From positions 1,984,001-2,048,000 of the forward strand of contig OZ219748.1 of assembly GCA_964291335.2 (NCBI GenBank): a stretch of DNA of 64,000 nucleotides, written 5' to 3'. The stretch is from G964291335 sp964291335. GTDB lineage: Bacteria > Chloroflexota > Dehalococcoidia > Lucifugimonadales > UBA3495. Both the position numbers and the translations under genes were made by a program. The notes under the pieces are model-generated. The model was given only the letters and a program-made list of their open reading frames with translations, made no database searches and was not told the DNA's origin. Shown here piece by piece: positions 9,343 to 18,196 of the stretch. Each line of letters opens with the position of its first letter. Position 1 is the stretch's first letter.

Positions 9343-9481
9343 CGGTCGGCTCAAAGTGCCGGATGTCCGGGGCTTCCGGGGCCACCGGGGGCCGGCCGTT
9401 GGGTATCTGCGCCGCCCGGCGGCCCCCTAGTCGGCAGCCCCGGCGGGTATAGTCCGGTGTCGGTTTGATACTCCGGGCCAT
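9335..9481 (-). CDS. possible 48-residue protein, unknown
   Basis: ATG 9481 begins one base after the stop of the upstream ORF (9485-9483). The frame of 48 residues (MARSIKPTPDYTRRG start, HFEPTDD end) ends overlapping the start of the membrane protein by 8 nt. AAGGCGG lies shortly upstream. It is Arg/Pro-rich with no recognisable domain. Support comes from the tight packing rather than from the sequence itself. Confidence 0.35.
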   Translation of the reverse strand: MARSIKPTPDYTRRGCRLGGRRAAQIPNGRPPVAPEAPDIRHFEPTDD

Positions 9482-9482
9482 G

Positions 9483-9752
9483 TCAGTTCCGCCTTATCCG
9501 GCCCAGGGCGTCCGCCATCCGGGCCACGGTGTCCGATATTTTATGCAGCGTAAACAGGTCGTCCGGCGTTGCCACCCACAGATTGTCTATCCCCCGTTCA
9601 GCACCTAGGTTAGCCATCGCCGCCGCCGTAGCCCCCACCCAAAAGGCGCAGTCTTGGGGTACGGGCGGGTATTTGCGGTCTATGGTGACCATCGGTTCAT
9701 CGCCCTCTGGCTCTGTGTAGCCCCGCACATGCTTATGCATATCGGCGGCCAC
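9483..9752 (-). CDS. hypothetical protein, possibly the second half of a TAG-split gene
   Basis: An 89-residue frame opening at GTG 9752, or at ATG 9740. It contains DRKYPPVPQDCAFWVGATAA and a helical C-terminus (ISDTVARMADALGRIRRN). Nothing was recognised. It lies in the same frame as the ORF at 9780-9965, separated by one TAG (9782-9780) and nine sense codons, and the residues between read as a continuous helix. It may therefore be the distal part of one roughly 160-residue gene interrupted by a nonsense codon, or a separate small gene. No ribosome site supports an independent start. Confidence 0.45.
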   Translation of the reverse strand: MAADMHKHVRGYTEPEGDEPMVTIDRKYPPVPQDCAFWVGATAAAMANLGAERGIDNLWVATPDDLFTLHKISDTVARMADALGRIRRN

Positions 9753-9779
9753 TTCTTGCAGCAGGCATATCGCCTGTTG

Positions 9780-9965
9780 CTACATGCGCCAGGTGGCCGG
9801 CATTGGGCGGTTGGGCGGCGGCCCGGCTTGCCCATATCGCTGGCAGGCCCCCATCGGCGTTAAGTGCGGGTTGGCTTCCCAATAGCAAGCCACCTTTACA
9901 CATTCAATCGCCACCCTTGCCACCCCCATCGCTGGGCGCAGGCTGCGCAGGTCAACAATTGCCAT
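9780..9965 (-). CDS. hypothetical small protein ending at an in-frame TAG
   Basis: ATG 9965 (AAGGAAAC about 8-10 nt upstream) opens 61 codons starting MAIVDLRSLRPAMGVARVAI and ending at TAG 9782-9780. The style is that of phage or mobile-element accessory genes, but no family was recognised. A longer frame from ATG 10082 overlaps the stop of the VOC gene as ATGA and would give 100 residues. Its extra N-terminus is low complexity. The open frame continues past the TAG into the 9483-9752 ORF. Confidence 0.4.
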   Translation of the reverse strand: MAIVDLRSLRPAMGVARVAIECVKVACYWEANPHLTPMGACQRYGQAGPPPNRPMPATWRM

Positions 9966-10078
9966 ATCGTCCGTTTCCTTCATTCCAGGCCTGGCGGCCC
10001 GACGCCAAAGCTCCCCGGCGCGGCCGGCGCCGATTTCCGGCGGCGAGGCGCCGAAGGGCTTCCCGGCGCCGGACTGAC

Positions 10079-11314
10079 TCATCCTAAAGGCCCCTGGAAC
10101 ACCTGGTCAACATAGGTATCGGACAAAGGTTCCAGGGTTTCCGGCCAATGGGACAGAGCAGTGCGCCGCAGTTCCCGGGGGCGGGGCTTGCCGCTCCAGC
10201 CGATTTGCTCCATATAATAGTAAAGCTGAATCAGGTGGCCGTCGGGGTCGCGGCCGTAGGCAGCGTAGTCGATGCCCGGGTGCAGTTCCGGCGGCATTTC
10301 CCGGAACTCTACCCCGTTTTCCCGCAAAAAGCCAACCGCATTGCGCAGCTGCGTATAGCTGCCCACTTCCACGCCGAAGGAGGCGCTGGTGGTATGGGGG
10401 CTGCACCCCAGCGCTGCCCGCAGCGGCCTGGGGAACAGGGCCAGGCTGTGGTGTTCGGCGCCGCTGCGCAGGAAGTAAAGGCGGTGGCCCAGGTATTCCG
10501 TCTCCTCGGTTACCACAAAGCCCAGGTGGTTGATGTAGAAGTTGAGGGAGGCTGCCATATCCTGCACAAAGAGGTTAACCGGCCCGATTTTGGTTATCTT
10601 GAAAGGCCGGGGCAGCATAACGCCGGCCACGTCATATTTGGCGGGAAGGTGGTTCACCCCCCGGAACCCGGCGAAAATATCGATTCCCTGCTCCAGAGCC
10701 TCGGCCACCTCGGCCTCTTCCGACATTTGCGGCAGGGTTGGTTCCTCGTGGAAGATGCGGTAATACATTTCCTGAGGTTTGCTGCGGCGGGTCCAGTCAA
10801 TCTGCTCAATGCCGTAGTAAAGTTCGTTGATGTGGCCGTCGGGGTCCAGGGGATAGACGTGCCAGTTGCTGCCGGGCATATCGCGCCCCACCCGCTGAAT
10901 GCCGATGCCCTGTTCCTCAAAGAAATGGGCGCCATTGACCACCTCGGCCAGCGCGCCGGTCTGCCAGGTTATCTGGTTGATGGTAACCTCGCCACCGCCA
11001 CCGCCGCCACCGCCGGCGGACATGAAAGCGTCCATCACGCTGCGCGGGAAAAGGACGAAGGCGTGGTGGTCGCTGCCGTGGGTAAAGAAATAGCCTCGGC
11101 CATCGGCAACGTGGGCCAGCTTTTCCTGAAGGCCGGGCATCTGCTTGAAGTCCAGAACGTCCGACTCCCAGAAGCCCAGCAAATCGCGGTAAAAGCGGAC
11201 AGCCTCGGCCATATGGTCCGAGTTAAAGCCGAAGTGGCCCAGACGGCGAATCTTGAAAGGCCGGTCCAGCAGCACGCCGCCAACGCTGTATTGCTTCTTT
11301 CCGGTGGTGGTCAT
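10079..11314 (-). CDS. two-domain VOC / extradiol dioxygenase-like protein
   Basis: A 411-residue protein with two vicinal-oxygen-chelate modules in tandem. The first begins FKIRRLGHFGFNSDHM and ends with LDPDGHINELYYGIEQI. The second begins FKITKIGPVNLFVQDM and ends with RDPDGHLIQLYYYMEQIGW. His and Glu ligands of the catechol 2,3-dioxygenase type appear in the first module (GHFGF, GSDHHAFVLF, NELYY), whereas the second has V/N at the first His position and Q in place of Glu, so it is probably structural. A run of eight glycines (about 10984-11014) separates the halves of module one. The substrate is unknown. ATG 11314 has AAGGAGG nearby. It follows mcrC with 74 nt between and may share its transcript. 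Confidence 0.8.
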   Translation of the reverse strand: MTTTGKKQYSVGGVLLDRPFKIRRLGHFGFNSDHMAEAVRFYRDLLGFWESDVLDFKQMPGLQEKLAHVADGRGYFFTHGSDHHAFVLFPRSVMDAFMSAGGGGGGGGEVTINQITWQTGALAEVVNGAHFFEEQGIGIQRVGRDMPGSNWHVYPLDPDGHINELYYGIEQIDWTRRSKPQEMYYRIFHEEPTLPQMSEEAEVAEALEQGIDIFAGFRGVNHLPAKYDVAGVMLPRPFKITKIGPVNLFVQDMAASLNFYINHLGFVVTEETEYLGHRLYFLRSGAEHHSLALFPRPLRAALGCSPHTTSASFGVEVGSYTQLRNAVGFLRENGVEFREMPPELHPGIDYAAYGRDPDGHLIQLYYYMEQIGWSGKPRPRELRRTALSHWPETLEPLSDTYVDQVFQGPLG

Positions 11315-11388
11315 GGTTGGCCTCCTTGCTACGAAATATCCCTGGTATCCTACTGAAGCCAGAGCGCTCCGGAGAGATAATACCATTT

Positions 11389-12630
11389 TCAGCCTGCGAC
11401 CGGCGCGACAGCCGGCCCCCGACTTTGCGCCGCCCAAAACCGGACCCGGTCAGCCAGGTCTTGAACCTGCTCCAGAACGTCAACCAGGGGGAGCGACAGA
11501 TTCAGGGCGGCCACCTCCAGCATTTTGCCTGAATGGCGCACCCGATAGCTGGCTGCTTCCGCCTTTCCCTGGGCATAGATCAGGATACCGCCCGGCAAAT
11601 CCAGGGCGATAACGTAAGCCAGCAACTGGTACAAGTCGGCATTGGGAACCGCTTCGCTGGTTAACTTCTTGTACTTGGCATCGCCGACAAACCGGCAGAT
11701 GCCGTCAACCTGCCAGACCAGGTCGGGCCGCAGCCCAATCCGGCAGCCATAATCCAGGCTGTTCACCGTCCTTTCGCCGAAAAGCTGCGGGGAAACGTTA
11801 AGCGCCTCGCGCAGGGCCTGGGCAACGAATTCCTGAAAGAGCTGGTTCATATCCACCAGAAAACCGTTAGCGCGCACGGGTCCCCGGTCAGACTCAAAGG
11901 CGCTGTGCCGCAGCGTCAGCCGCGCCAGGTTAACCACATCCCGATAGTGTTCATTGAGCCGGTCAAACCGCACCTCCGGCACCGCATTGGCGGGAAAATC
12001 AACCAGCGAAACGTTATCCAGCGCAGCGGCCACCCGGCCCAGCTGGCGGCGGGCCATCGCTGAACGCAGCGGCATTCTGCCCAGCCGCCAGGCCGCCGCC
12101 TTAATCAGCCGGTTAACCAGAATATCGTCGGTGAATTCGTCGAACTGCACCTCCACCGGCAGGCCGAGGCTGAACCGGCGCTTTAGCTGGTCATCGAACC
12201 GGATGCGCCCCCGGACGGTATGCAGGGCAGCCTCTTCGGTGCGGTAGCTGTGGAGCAGGCCTCTGGCAAAGGCCCGGCGGGCGGCAGCCGCCAAAGCCAC
12301 GGCCAACGTATCGGGCAGTGCGGCTTCTTCAGCAAAGTTGAACGGCTGCCGCTCCCGGGGCCAGAATATACCCATGGCATAGCACGCCAGCGACAGCAGC
12401 TTCGGGATGCCGAGCTTGGGCCGGATAAACAGCGACAGGCCGACCGATTCCAGTTCCAGCGCGCCGACGGTTGCCCCGGGTCTTAAGATATAGCAGCCCT
12501 CCCCACCGGAGGGTTCAACCGCCAGGGACAGCCGGGGGAAGCGCTGGTTGAGCTGCCGCAAGGCGTCCTTTTCAGCGCCGGAAAGCCGATATTCCCTTGC
12601 CTCATATTCCTGCAAATCTATCTGTCGCAT
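11389..12630 (-). CDS. mcrC: McrC, subunit of McrBC-type restriction system
   Basis: A 413-residue partner of McrB carrying the nuclease activity. The C-terminal half shows a PD-(D/E)XK pattern: GLRPDLVW followed by VGDAKYKKL. The region around LRHSAFE and NQLFQEFVAQAL matches the McrC core. Its ATG (12630) shares one base with the mcrB stop (TGATG), which indicates translational coupling. McrBC systems cut DNA bearing modified cytosines between two half-sites. The exact modification recognised here cannot be read from the sequence, since the N-terminal DNA-binding part of the partner differs from E. coli McrB. Confidence 0.9.
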   Translation of the reverse strand: MRQIDLQEYEAREYRLSGAEKDALRQLNQRFPRLSLAVEPSGGEGCYILRPGATVGALELESVGLSLFIRPKLGIPKLLSLACYAMGIFWPRERQPFNFAEEAALPDTLAVALAAAARRAFARGLLHSYRTEEAALHTVRGRIRFDDQLKRRFSLGLPVEVQFDEFTDDILVNRLIKAAAWRLGRMPLRSAMARRQLGRVAAALDNVSLVDFPANAVPEVRFDRLNEHYRDVVNLARLTLRHSAFESDRGPVRANGFLVDMNQLFQEFVAQALREALNVSPQLFGERTVNSLDYGCRIGLRPDLVWQVDGICRFVGDAKYKKLTSEAVPNADLYQLLAYVIALDLPGGILIYAQGKAEAASYRVRHSGKMLEVAALNLSLPLVDVLEQVQDLADRVRFWAAQSRGPAVAPVAG

Positions 12631-14318
12631 CACGGCTCATTGCTTGCGGCTTCCCCGACTTCCGGTACGTCTTCCGATGCTGCGCCGTTTTCCGCCGGCT
12701 GCTGCCGGGCAGTATCGCGCCGCAGCGCTTCCAGATTGAACCGGGCCAGGCTTTCCTCCCGCCCAAACAACTGCTCTTCGATATAGGGCAGGACGCTGTG
12801 CTGCCAGATGCGCCGGAGGCCGGCCTCGTCCAGCTTTTTCCGCATAAAGTAGCTGGGGCCGATAGCGGCGTGTTTATCTTCTCGCAGCAGCTCATTAGCC
12901 CGCTCGACCACCTCCGCCACCCACTGCATCTGGGGGGCATTCTGTTTCAGCCACCGGCGGAGTACCTTACTGACCGGGGCTTCCTCCGGGTTGAAGGCAA
13001 CAAAATAGAAACGGCGGCGCATGGCCAGATCCACCAGGGCGATGGAACGGTCGGCAGTGTTCATGGTGCCGATGATGTAGAGGTTTTCCGGCATAGAGAA
13101 GGGCTTTTCCGGCTGGTGCAGAAGGGATATTGCCTCATCCCGGTATTCCAGCAGGAAATAAAGCTCCCCGAACACCTTGGCCAGGTTGCCCCGGTTTATC
13201 TCGTCGATTACCAGATAGTGCCGGGCCTCCGGCTTCTGCCGGGCCTGCTCGGCTGCCCGAAGCAGGGGGCCGTCGTGCAGCTCGAAAGCGCCCGAGGCGG
13301 TGGGGCGAAACCCCTGCACAAAATCTTCGTAGGCGTAAGAGGGGTGGAACTGCACCAGGGTTACCCGCGCAGCATCGCCGGCCAAATGCCGGGCCAGTTC
13401 CCGGGCGACAAAGGTTTTTCCCGTCCCCGGCGGCCCATGGAAGATAACCTGCTTCTTTTCATCCAGCAGGAGTTTAATATTCTTCAGAAAGTCAACGTCA
13501 AGGAAGAGTTCATCGGCCAGGCCGGCCAATGATTGGGGAGGCAGGGGGGTATCGGTAGTTTGCCACAATGGTAGAACATCCTTGTCGAAGAAATCGAAAC
13601 TTCTGCCAATTTCTTTCTCCAGATGCTGCCGAATCTGGCAGATTTTCCGGTCAACATCATCGCCGTGATAACCGGCACGATGCGCCAGGCTTTCCGCGAT
13701 TTTGGTCTTGACATCACTGGAGACTATTGGCTCAAAGGTATCCGGGAAAACCAGGTGCAGCAAAGCGTGCTTCATGGCGCTAGACGGCAGACCCTGGAGA
13801 GAATCCTTGAACTCCCAAGGATCAGCAAGCAAGCTTTTTTGTTCCCCCGAATCCAGTTCTTTCCAGCGTTTAACAAACTCCACCAGGAAGTCCAAATAGC
13901 CTGCAATGCCCATCAGCATAAGAATGACCAGACCGGGCTTCAAGCCATCAGCCAGGCTGTCGGGAATGTCCTGTGGCAAGCCTTCTGCCCAGCCGAGCAC
14001 CGCAACAACATTTTTCCTCTTGGTTTCGGCTTTTATGGAGGCAATAGAAGGGGTGAGATACACAATAAAGAGGGCTTCCGCCGCCAACTGGTGAACCTCT
14101 GCCGAACTGCCGGCCAGCTGTTCCCTCAATCCGAGATGGAAACTTTTAACCGATGGGGTAGCTAGAAGCCGCTCATGCAGTTCTTGCAGCAACTGGGGCG
14201 TCCAAAGGCTTTTGTCGGGGGTGAAGAGGGAATCGCTGGACTGCAAAGCCCGCTGCTTCCACGCATCAGCCGCCGCATACATCTTTTCGTGTTCGTCCCC
14301 GGTTTTTCTGGCGCTCAT
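12630..14318 (-). CDS. mcrB: McrB-type AAA+ GTPase
   Basis: A 562-residue AAA+ motor. The C-terminal half has Walker A (HGPPGTGKT, about residue 295), a Walker B-like LVIDEINRGNLAKVFGE, and the McrB-specific IGTMNTADRSIALVD block followed by MRRRF. The N-terminal 260 residues do not look like the E. coli McrB methylcytosine-binding domain. They are helical, with FDFFDKDVLPLW, and presumably set target specificity. ATG 14318 has GAGG 7 nt upstream. The gene is coupled to mcrC by a one-base overlap. The upstream 162-nt gap holds a decayed fragment of the dienelactone hydrolase gene. Confidence 0.9.
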   Translation of the reverse strand: MSARKTGDEHEKMYAAADAWKQRALQSSDSLFTPDKSLWTPQLLQELHERLLATPSVKSFHLGLREQLAGSSAEVHQLAAEALFIVYLTPSIASIKAETKRKNVVAVLGWAEGLPQDIPDSLADGLKPGLVILMLMGIAGYLDFLVEFVKRWKELDSGEQKSLLADPWEFKDSLQGLPSSAMKHALLHLVFPDTFEPIVSSDVKTKIAESLAHRAGYHGDDVDRKICQIRQHLEKEIGRSFDFFDKDVLPLWQTTDTPLPPQSLAGLADELFLDVDFLKNIKLLLDEKKQVIFHGPPGTGKTFVARELARHLAGDAARVTLVQFHPSYAYEDFVQGFRPTASGAFELHDGPLLRAAEQARQKPEARHYLVIDEINRGNLAKVFGELYFLLEYRDEAISLLHQPEKPFSMPENLYIIGTMNTADRSIALVDLAMRRRFYFVAFNPEEAPVSKVLRRWLKQNAPQMQWVAEVVERANELLREDKHAAIGPSYFMRKKLDEAGLRRIWQHSVLPYIEEQLFGREESLARFNLEALRRDTARQQPAENGAASEDVPEVGEAASNEP

Positions 14319-14429
14319 CTTTAACCTCGCTGACAAAAAATCATGCTGACGCCCGTTCCAGGTTCAGGGCCAGCAGCCGGGCCAGCACGGTTTGCTGGGC
14401 CAGGGTCTTCCGGCCAGCAGCCGGGTTGC

Positions 14430-14480
14430 GCCGGGTGGGAATGGAAGGTATGCTCCTTGCCCAAGCGGTTATTCGGGCGA
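14430..14480 (-). pseudogene. decayed fragment of the dienelactone hydrolase 3' region
   Basis: Bases 14441-14470 are identical to 18317-18346 inside the intact hydrolase gene, in the same orientation. The match continues raggedly on both sides for about 55 nt in total, with small indels. The minus strand translates as NRLGKEHTFHS, against NRLGKEHTFHTYPGADHAF in the intact protein, before the frames part. The two copies bracket the SNF2 helicase and its Trp-rich neighbour. Confidence 0.6.
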
Positions 14481-17321
14481 TTATATCAGCTTTACCGAGG
14501 CTATAAGCACCTGGTCATTGGGCTGACGCAGGGGGGTGCAACGGCGGGCAAGTTCTCGGTCGGCGCAGGCATCCAGCAATTGCTTTGCCTTTTCCGACTC
14601 GGAAGGCTGCGTTCCGGTCAACGCCGGGGTGGCTGGCGCATCAATGAGCATTTGGAGGAAGAAATCGGGGTACGGAATTACTTCGGTACTGCCCTCCGGC
14701 AAAAAGGCAGGCAGCAGCTCTTCCCATTTAGGCGTTCCCTGGTCATCCTGCCAGCGCAGCTTATAAAGGTTCAGAATCCCCGGCTTTAACCCGGTAAAGG
14801 CGGTCCTGTCCCCTTTGAAATCCGGCGACCTGGCAAAATCAATCAAGCCGGCAAAGAAATCACTGGCAAAATCCATCAACACGATGTCTGAACGCTGAGC
14901 AAATAAATTCCGGTCCGAAGACACTCGGACAACCGTCGCTCTGGGCGGGAAATCCAAATACAAGCCTCGCATTTCCTCCGGCAGCTCCAACTCCAGAACC
15001 CGCCCGGCGTACAGCCGGTTTCTTATTTTCACATTTTTATAAGGTAGAATACCCTCAAGAAAAGCAGTAACTTCTTCCGGCCCAAACTTCTGAAAATTAG
15101 CAATTGAGTCGGGGTTAAAGCCTTCCACATTCGCAAAAAGGAGCTCTTGTTGAGAGCGTGATTGATCAGCGCGCTTCAGGGCTTCCTCGATTTCCGCAGC
15201 TGTACGATTGAGGTCCAGGTTGCGATTAGTGGCAAGGATTGAAGCTAAATCAATGCGTTCCAGGAACGCCCCTACGATTTCGTCGTGAAGGCCGTCCCGG
15301 AATTCGGAACTAACCGAAACCAGGTCAGCGGCAATCCGGTTAACCCGCTCCAGCATTCGTTTAATAGTCAGGTTATCAAAGCCATCTTCTGCCAGCAGGT
15401 TGAACACAATTACCCTTTGGGTTTGCCCATAGCGGTAAAGGCGGCCGGCTCGCTGAACCAGGCGGCCCGGGTTCCAGGGCAAATCGTAATTAACCATGAT
15501 ATGGCAGTTATGGTGGAGATTGATGCCCTCTCCCCCGGCCTCGGTTGACACCAGGAAGCCGGCCTGGTCATTGAAGGAATCGATATTACTGCGCTTCTCC
15601 CGCAGGGACATACCGCCGTTAATTCGCGCCACTGGTATTCGGGGATAACGCTCCTGAAGGGCCTGCACCAGATAATCCTGAGTAGCCCGGTACTCCGTGA
15701 AAATCAACAGCTTTTCGCCGGCCGCTTGCATCGGCTCGGCGATCTCCGACAAAAAATGCTTCAGCTTACGGTCGTCTTTTCTGACCTCTGAAGCGGCGGC
15801 CAGCAGTTGGGCAACACGCGACTGCTCACCCTCAAAGAAGGAAACGGCGGGCGTATCCGCCGCCCGCGCCAAATCATCCTGATTATCGGTCCCTTCAATG
15901 AAAGCCTCCGGGTCAAAATCAGCACCCAACATGTCCCACAAGCTATATGAAACAGAGTCAGCCGACGGGGTGGCCTGCAAGCGGGCCAAACGCCGTTCCA
16001 ATGCCTGTTCAATGGCATAAATGCTGGATGAGGCCAATTTGCGGTATATGGTCATAACAAAACCGATGGCCCGCCCCGGGTTCCCTCCGGCTTCCGAAGC
16101 GGCGTAACCTTCTTTCAGGTAGCGTTGCAGCCGTTGGTCAAATTCCCTGGCCGCTTCAGAAACAGGCGCCTCTCTTCGTCTGGTATCCTGCCCGCGAAAC
16201 AGGAAATTGCCCTCGGCATCGGTTGCCAAACTTTTACGATTCCGCAGAACCACTTCTGCAATAACCGATGGGTCAGTGAACAGTTCAGTAAGCCTTCGGG
16301 CCAGGTCAGGACGCAGCAGGCGCAAGAGGTTGAAGAACTGCTCCGAATTGCCCTGATGGGGTGTGCCGGTCAGAAAAATGAACTCATCGGTCAACTTGCG
16401 CAGGGTTTCCGCCAGGCGATAACGCTGGGTAACCGCCCGTCCGGAAATTTTGCTGAGGTGATGGGCCTCATCGAAAATCACCATATCCCAATCGCCGGAT
16501 CCGTTGAAAACAGCGCAGTGGTTCTCCGTCTTGGCCCGATCAATCGACACGATTACCTTATCGTAGCCGGCCCACTGCGACGGCTGATTGATATGAAAGT
16601 CCAAACCGTAAATACGGAAATCCTCGTTGAATTTGTACTGCATTTCATCTTGCCACTGGCGAACTATAGAAGCCGGGGATACGATCAACACCCGGCGCGC
16701 TGACCGCTGCCGCTTTTTGGCCGCCAGTAACAGGCCAACCTCAATAGTCTTGCCCAGCCCCACGTCGTCCGCGACCAGCCAGTTAGACTGGTCGGAAGTC
16801 ATAATGCGGAGCACCAGGTCAATCTGGTGAGGAAGAGGGTCCACATCCAGACGATCCAAAGCGCCGGTAACCTGGTTCCACGAATCGAGGAAGTAAGCCA
16901 AAGCCTTCAACCTGAAACGGTCAGGGCCACAAGGGTCGCCGACATTCCCTTGCTTCGTGCAGAGCAGGTTCTCGTAAGGCAGCCACTTGCTTTCCCCTGT
17001 ATTATGGAGTTGTACCAGCACCTGTTCCCGGCCGGCAATGCGGCGGGTTTTAATCACTTCGCCGGTTCCCAGGGACTTTCTGGTATTGGAGCGGGGCGCA
17101 TCCTGCACGATGTTGCCCAGGTCAAACCCACAGGTCAAATCCGCAAGGGAATGCCGGTCAATCACCTGTTCGCGGCCCCAGCTGACTTTTATCTGTGTAT
17201 TATGCCCTTCCGTTTCAGAACCAAGAACCACTCCAACAGTATTTCCATACTTGGCAAAGCGGTGTCTGACAAAACAACCGCGGACTGGAACCATATTTTC
17301 GGGCTGCTCACTGTTAGCCAT
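14481..17321 (-). CDS. SNF2/HepA-family DNA helicase, probable defence protein
   Basis: A 946-residue SF2 helicase of the SNF2/RapA type. DDVGLGKTIEVG (near residue 190) is motif I, VIFDEAHHLS (near 285) motif II, FLTGTPHQGN motif III, and GGEGINLHHN with LVQRAGRLYRYGQ motifs V and VI. An N-terminal region of about 120 residues resembles small beta-barrel chromatin or RNAP-binding modules in some relatives. No nuclease or methylase domain is fused. Relatives of this size occur in DISARM and in stand-alone defence islands. ATG 17321 has GGGAGG 6 nt upstream. The Trp-rich gene precedes it by 37 nt on the same strand, and the pair looks like a unit flanked by duplicated hydrolase sequence. Confidence 0.85.
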   Translation of the reverse strand: MANSEQPENMVPVRGCFVRHRFAKYGNTVGVVLGSETEGHNTQIKVSWGREQVIDRHSLADLTCGFDLGNIVQDAPRSNTRKSLGTGEVIKTRRIAGREQVLVQLHNTGESKWLPYENLLCTKQGNVGDPCGPDRFRLKALAYFLDSWNQVTGALDRLDVDPLPHQIDLVLRIMTSDQSNWLVADDVGLGKTIEVGLLLAAKKRQRSARRVLIVSPASIVRQWQDEMQYKFNEDFRIYGLDFHINQPSQWAGYDKVIVSIDRAKTENHCAVFNGSGDWDMVIFDEAHHLSKISGRAVTQRYRLAETLRKLTDEFIFLTGTPHQGNSEQFFNLLRLLRPDLARRLTELFTDPSVIAEVVLRNRKSLATDAEGNFLFRGQDTRRREAPVSEAAREFDQRLQRYLKEGYAASEAGGNPGRAIGFVMTIYRKLASSSIYAIEQALERRLARLQATPSADSVSYSLWDMLGADFDPEAFIEGTDNQDDLARAADTPAVSFFEGEQSRVAQLLAAASEVRKDDRKLKHFLSEIAEPMQAAGEKLLIFTEYRATQDYLVQALQERYPRIPVARINGGMSLREKRSNIDSFNDQAGFLVSTEAGGEGINLHHNCHIMVNYDLPWNPGRLVQRAGRLYRYGQTQRVIVFNLLAEDGFDNLTIKRMLERVNRIAADLVSVSSEFRDGLHDEIVGAFLERIDLASILATNRNLDLNRTAAEIEEALKRADQSRSQQELLFANVEGFNPDSIANFQKFGPEEVTAFLEGILPYKNVKIRNRLYAGRVLELELPEEMRGLYLDFPPRATVVRVSSDRNLFAQRSDIVLMDFASDFFAGLIDFARSPDFKGDRTAFTGLKPGILNLYKLRWQDDQGTPKWEELLPAFLPEGSTEVIPYPDFFLQMLIDAPATPALTGTQPSESEKAKQLLDACADRELARRCTPLRQPNDQVLIASVKLI

Positions 17322-17358
17322 ACCGGGCCTCCCATTGCTGTTAAATCCCTTCAGGTCG

Positions 17359-18084
17359 TTACAACCCCAGGTTATCGTGCCACTCACTGGGGCTATACCA
17401 GTCTTGTTCCGTAAACCACTCGGAAAGCGTGCAGTATTTTTCCCTGGGCCATTGCCACGCTTGTTCTAAATAATCGTCAAACTGCTCGGCGCTCTCCTCG
17501 TGGCGCCTAATCCACTCAATCCGCCGGCGCCAGTCGTCATTACTGCGAAGACCGGCGCGGAATATCGCAAAGGATACAAATGATGGATACCCTTGCACCC
17601 ACAGTTCGAATTTTTGCCAATCTTCAAACCATTCCGGGTCAATCACTTCTTCAGCGGTATAGCCGTGCCGCAGTTGAATTAAGCTGTAGCAGCTATCCAA
17701 TGACAAGCTGCTTCGGTTCCAGGTCGGCCGCCAGGCAGCAAGCCGTCGGTCATAGAAATACGTCTCCCACCAATCCGGGTTGCTTTCCCAACAGTCAAGA
17801 AACTCCAGGAACCGGAGCAAACTATCGCTTCCCCAAGCCTGCTGCTTAAGCCAGGTTAACCGGTAACTTCGCCGATAGCAGAAATTCCATAACAGTTCCG
17901 ATATATCCGCCCCCAGCGTGTCTTTGACCGCGCCCAGGGCGGCAATCAGCTCATTAATCAGCAAACGCCATTTAATATCAACAGCTTCAGCAGCGCCCAG
18001 GTCAAAATATGCCTGCCGGCGCTCGCTATCGAACTCTTCAACCGGTTCAGGCAGGTTAACTTCTGAGAGCTGGCGCTTATCCAT
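17359..18084 (-). CDS. unknown Trp-rich protein, partner of the SNF2 helicase
   Basis: About 241 residues, with roughly 19 tryptophans (near 8 percent), concentrated in segments such as CWESNPDWWETYF, DPEWFEDWQKFELW and SEWFTEQDWYSPSEW. It has no signal peptide or membrane segment and looks soluble, acidic and helical. No family was recognised. It ends 37 nt before the SNF2 gene on the same strand and so is probably cotranscribed with it. ATG 18084 has GGGGGGAGG only one base upstream, and an in-frame TTG at 18096 is the alternative, so the start is uncertain. It could be a substrate-recognition or inhibitor partner of the helicase; that is inference from context alone. Confidence 0.6.
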   Translation of the reverse strand: MDKRQLSEVNLPEPVEEFDSERRQAYFDLGAAEAVDIKWRLLINELIAALGAVKDTLGADISELLWNFCYRRSYRLTWLKQQAWGSDSLLRFLEFLDCWESNPDWWETYFYDRRLAAWRPTWNRSSLSLDSCYSLIQLRHGYTAEEVIDPEWFEDWQKFELWVQGYPSFVSFAIFRAGLRSNDDWRRRIEWIRRHEESAEQFDDYLEQAWQWPREKYCTLSEWFTEQDWYSPSEWHDNLGL

Positions 18085-18196
18085 ACCTCCCCCCAATTGA
18101 CGATACCGGTTTCAATAGCAAAGGGCACAAGCAAGCGGCAAATGCAGGCTGTTTGTTCGTGCCCTGCCCGCGTTCATTGATGAAGGGATTGTATCC

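Noticed and set aside
12597..13532. Plus-strand frames antisense to mcrB and mcrC
   Set aside because: No domains. The minus strand carries complete McrB and McrC motifs.
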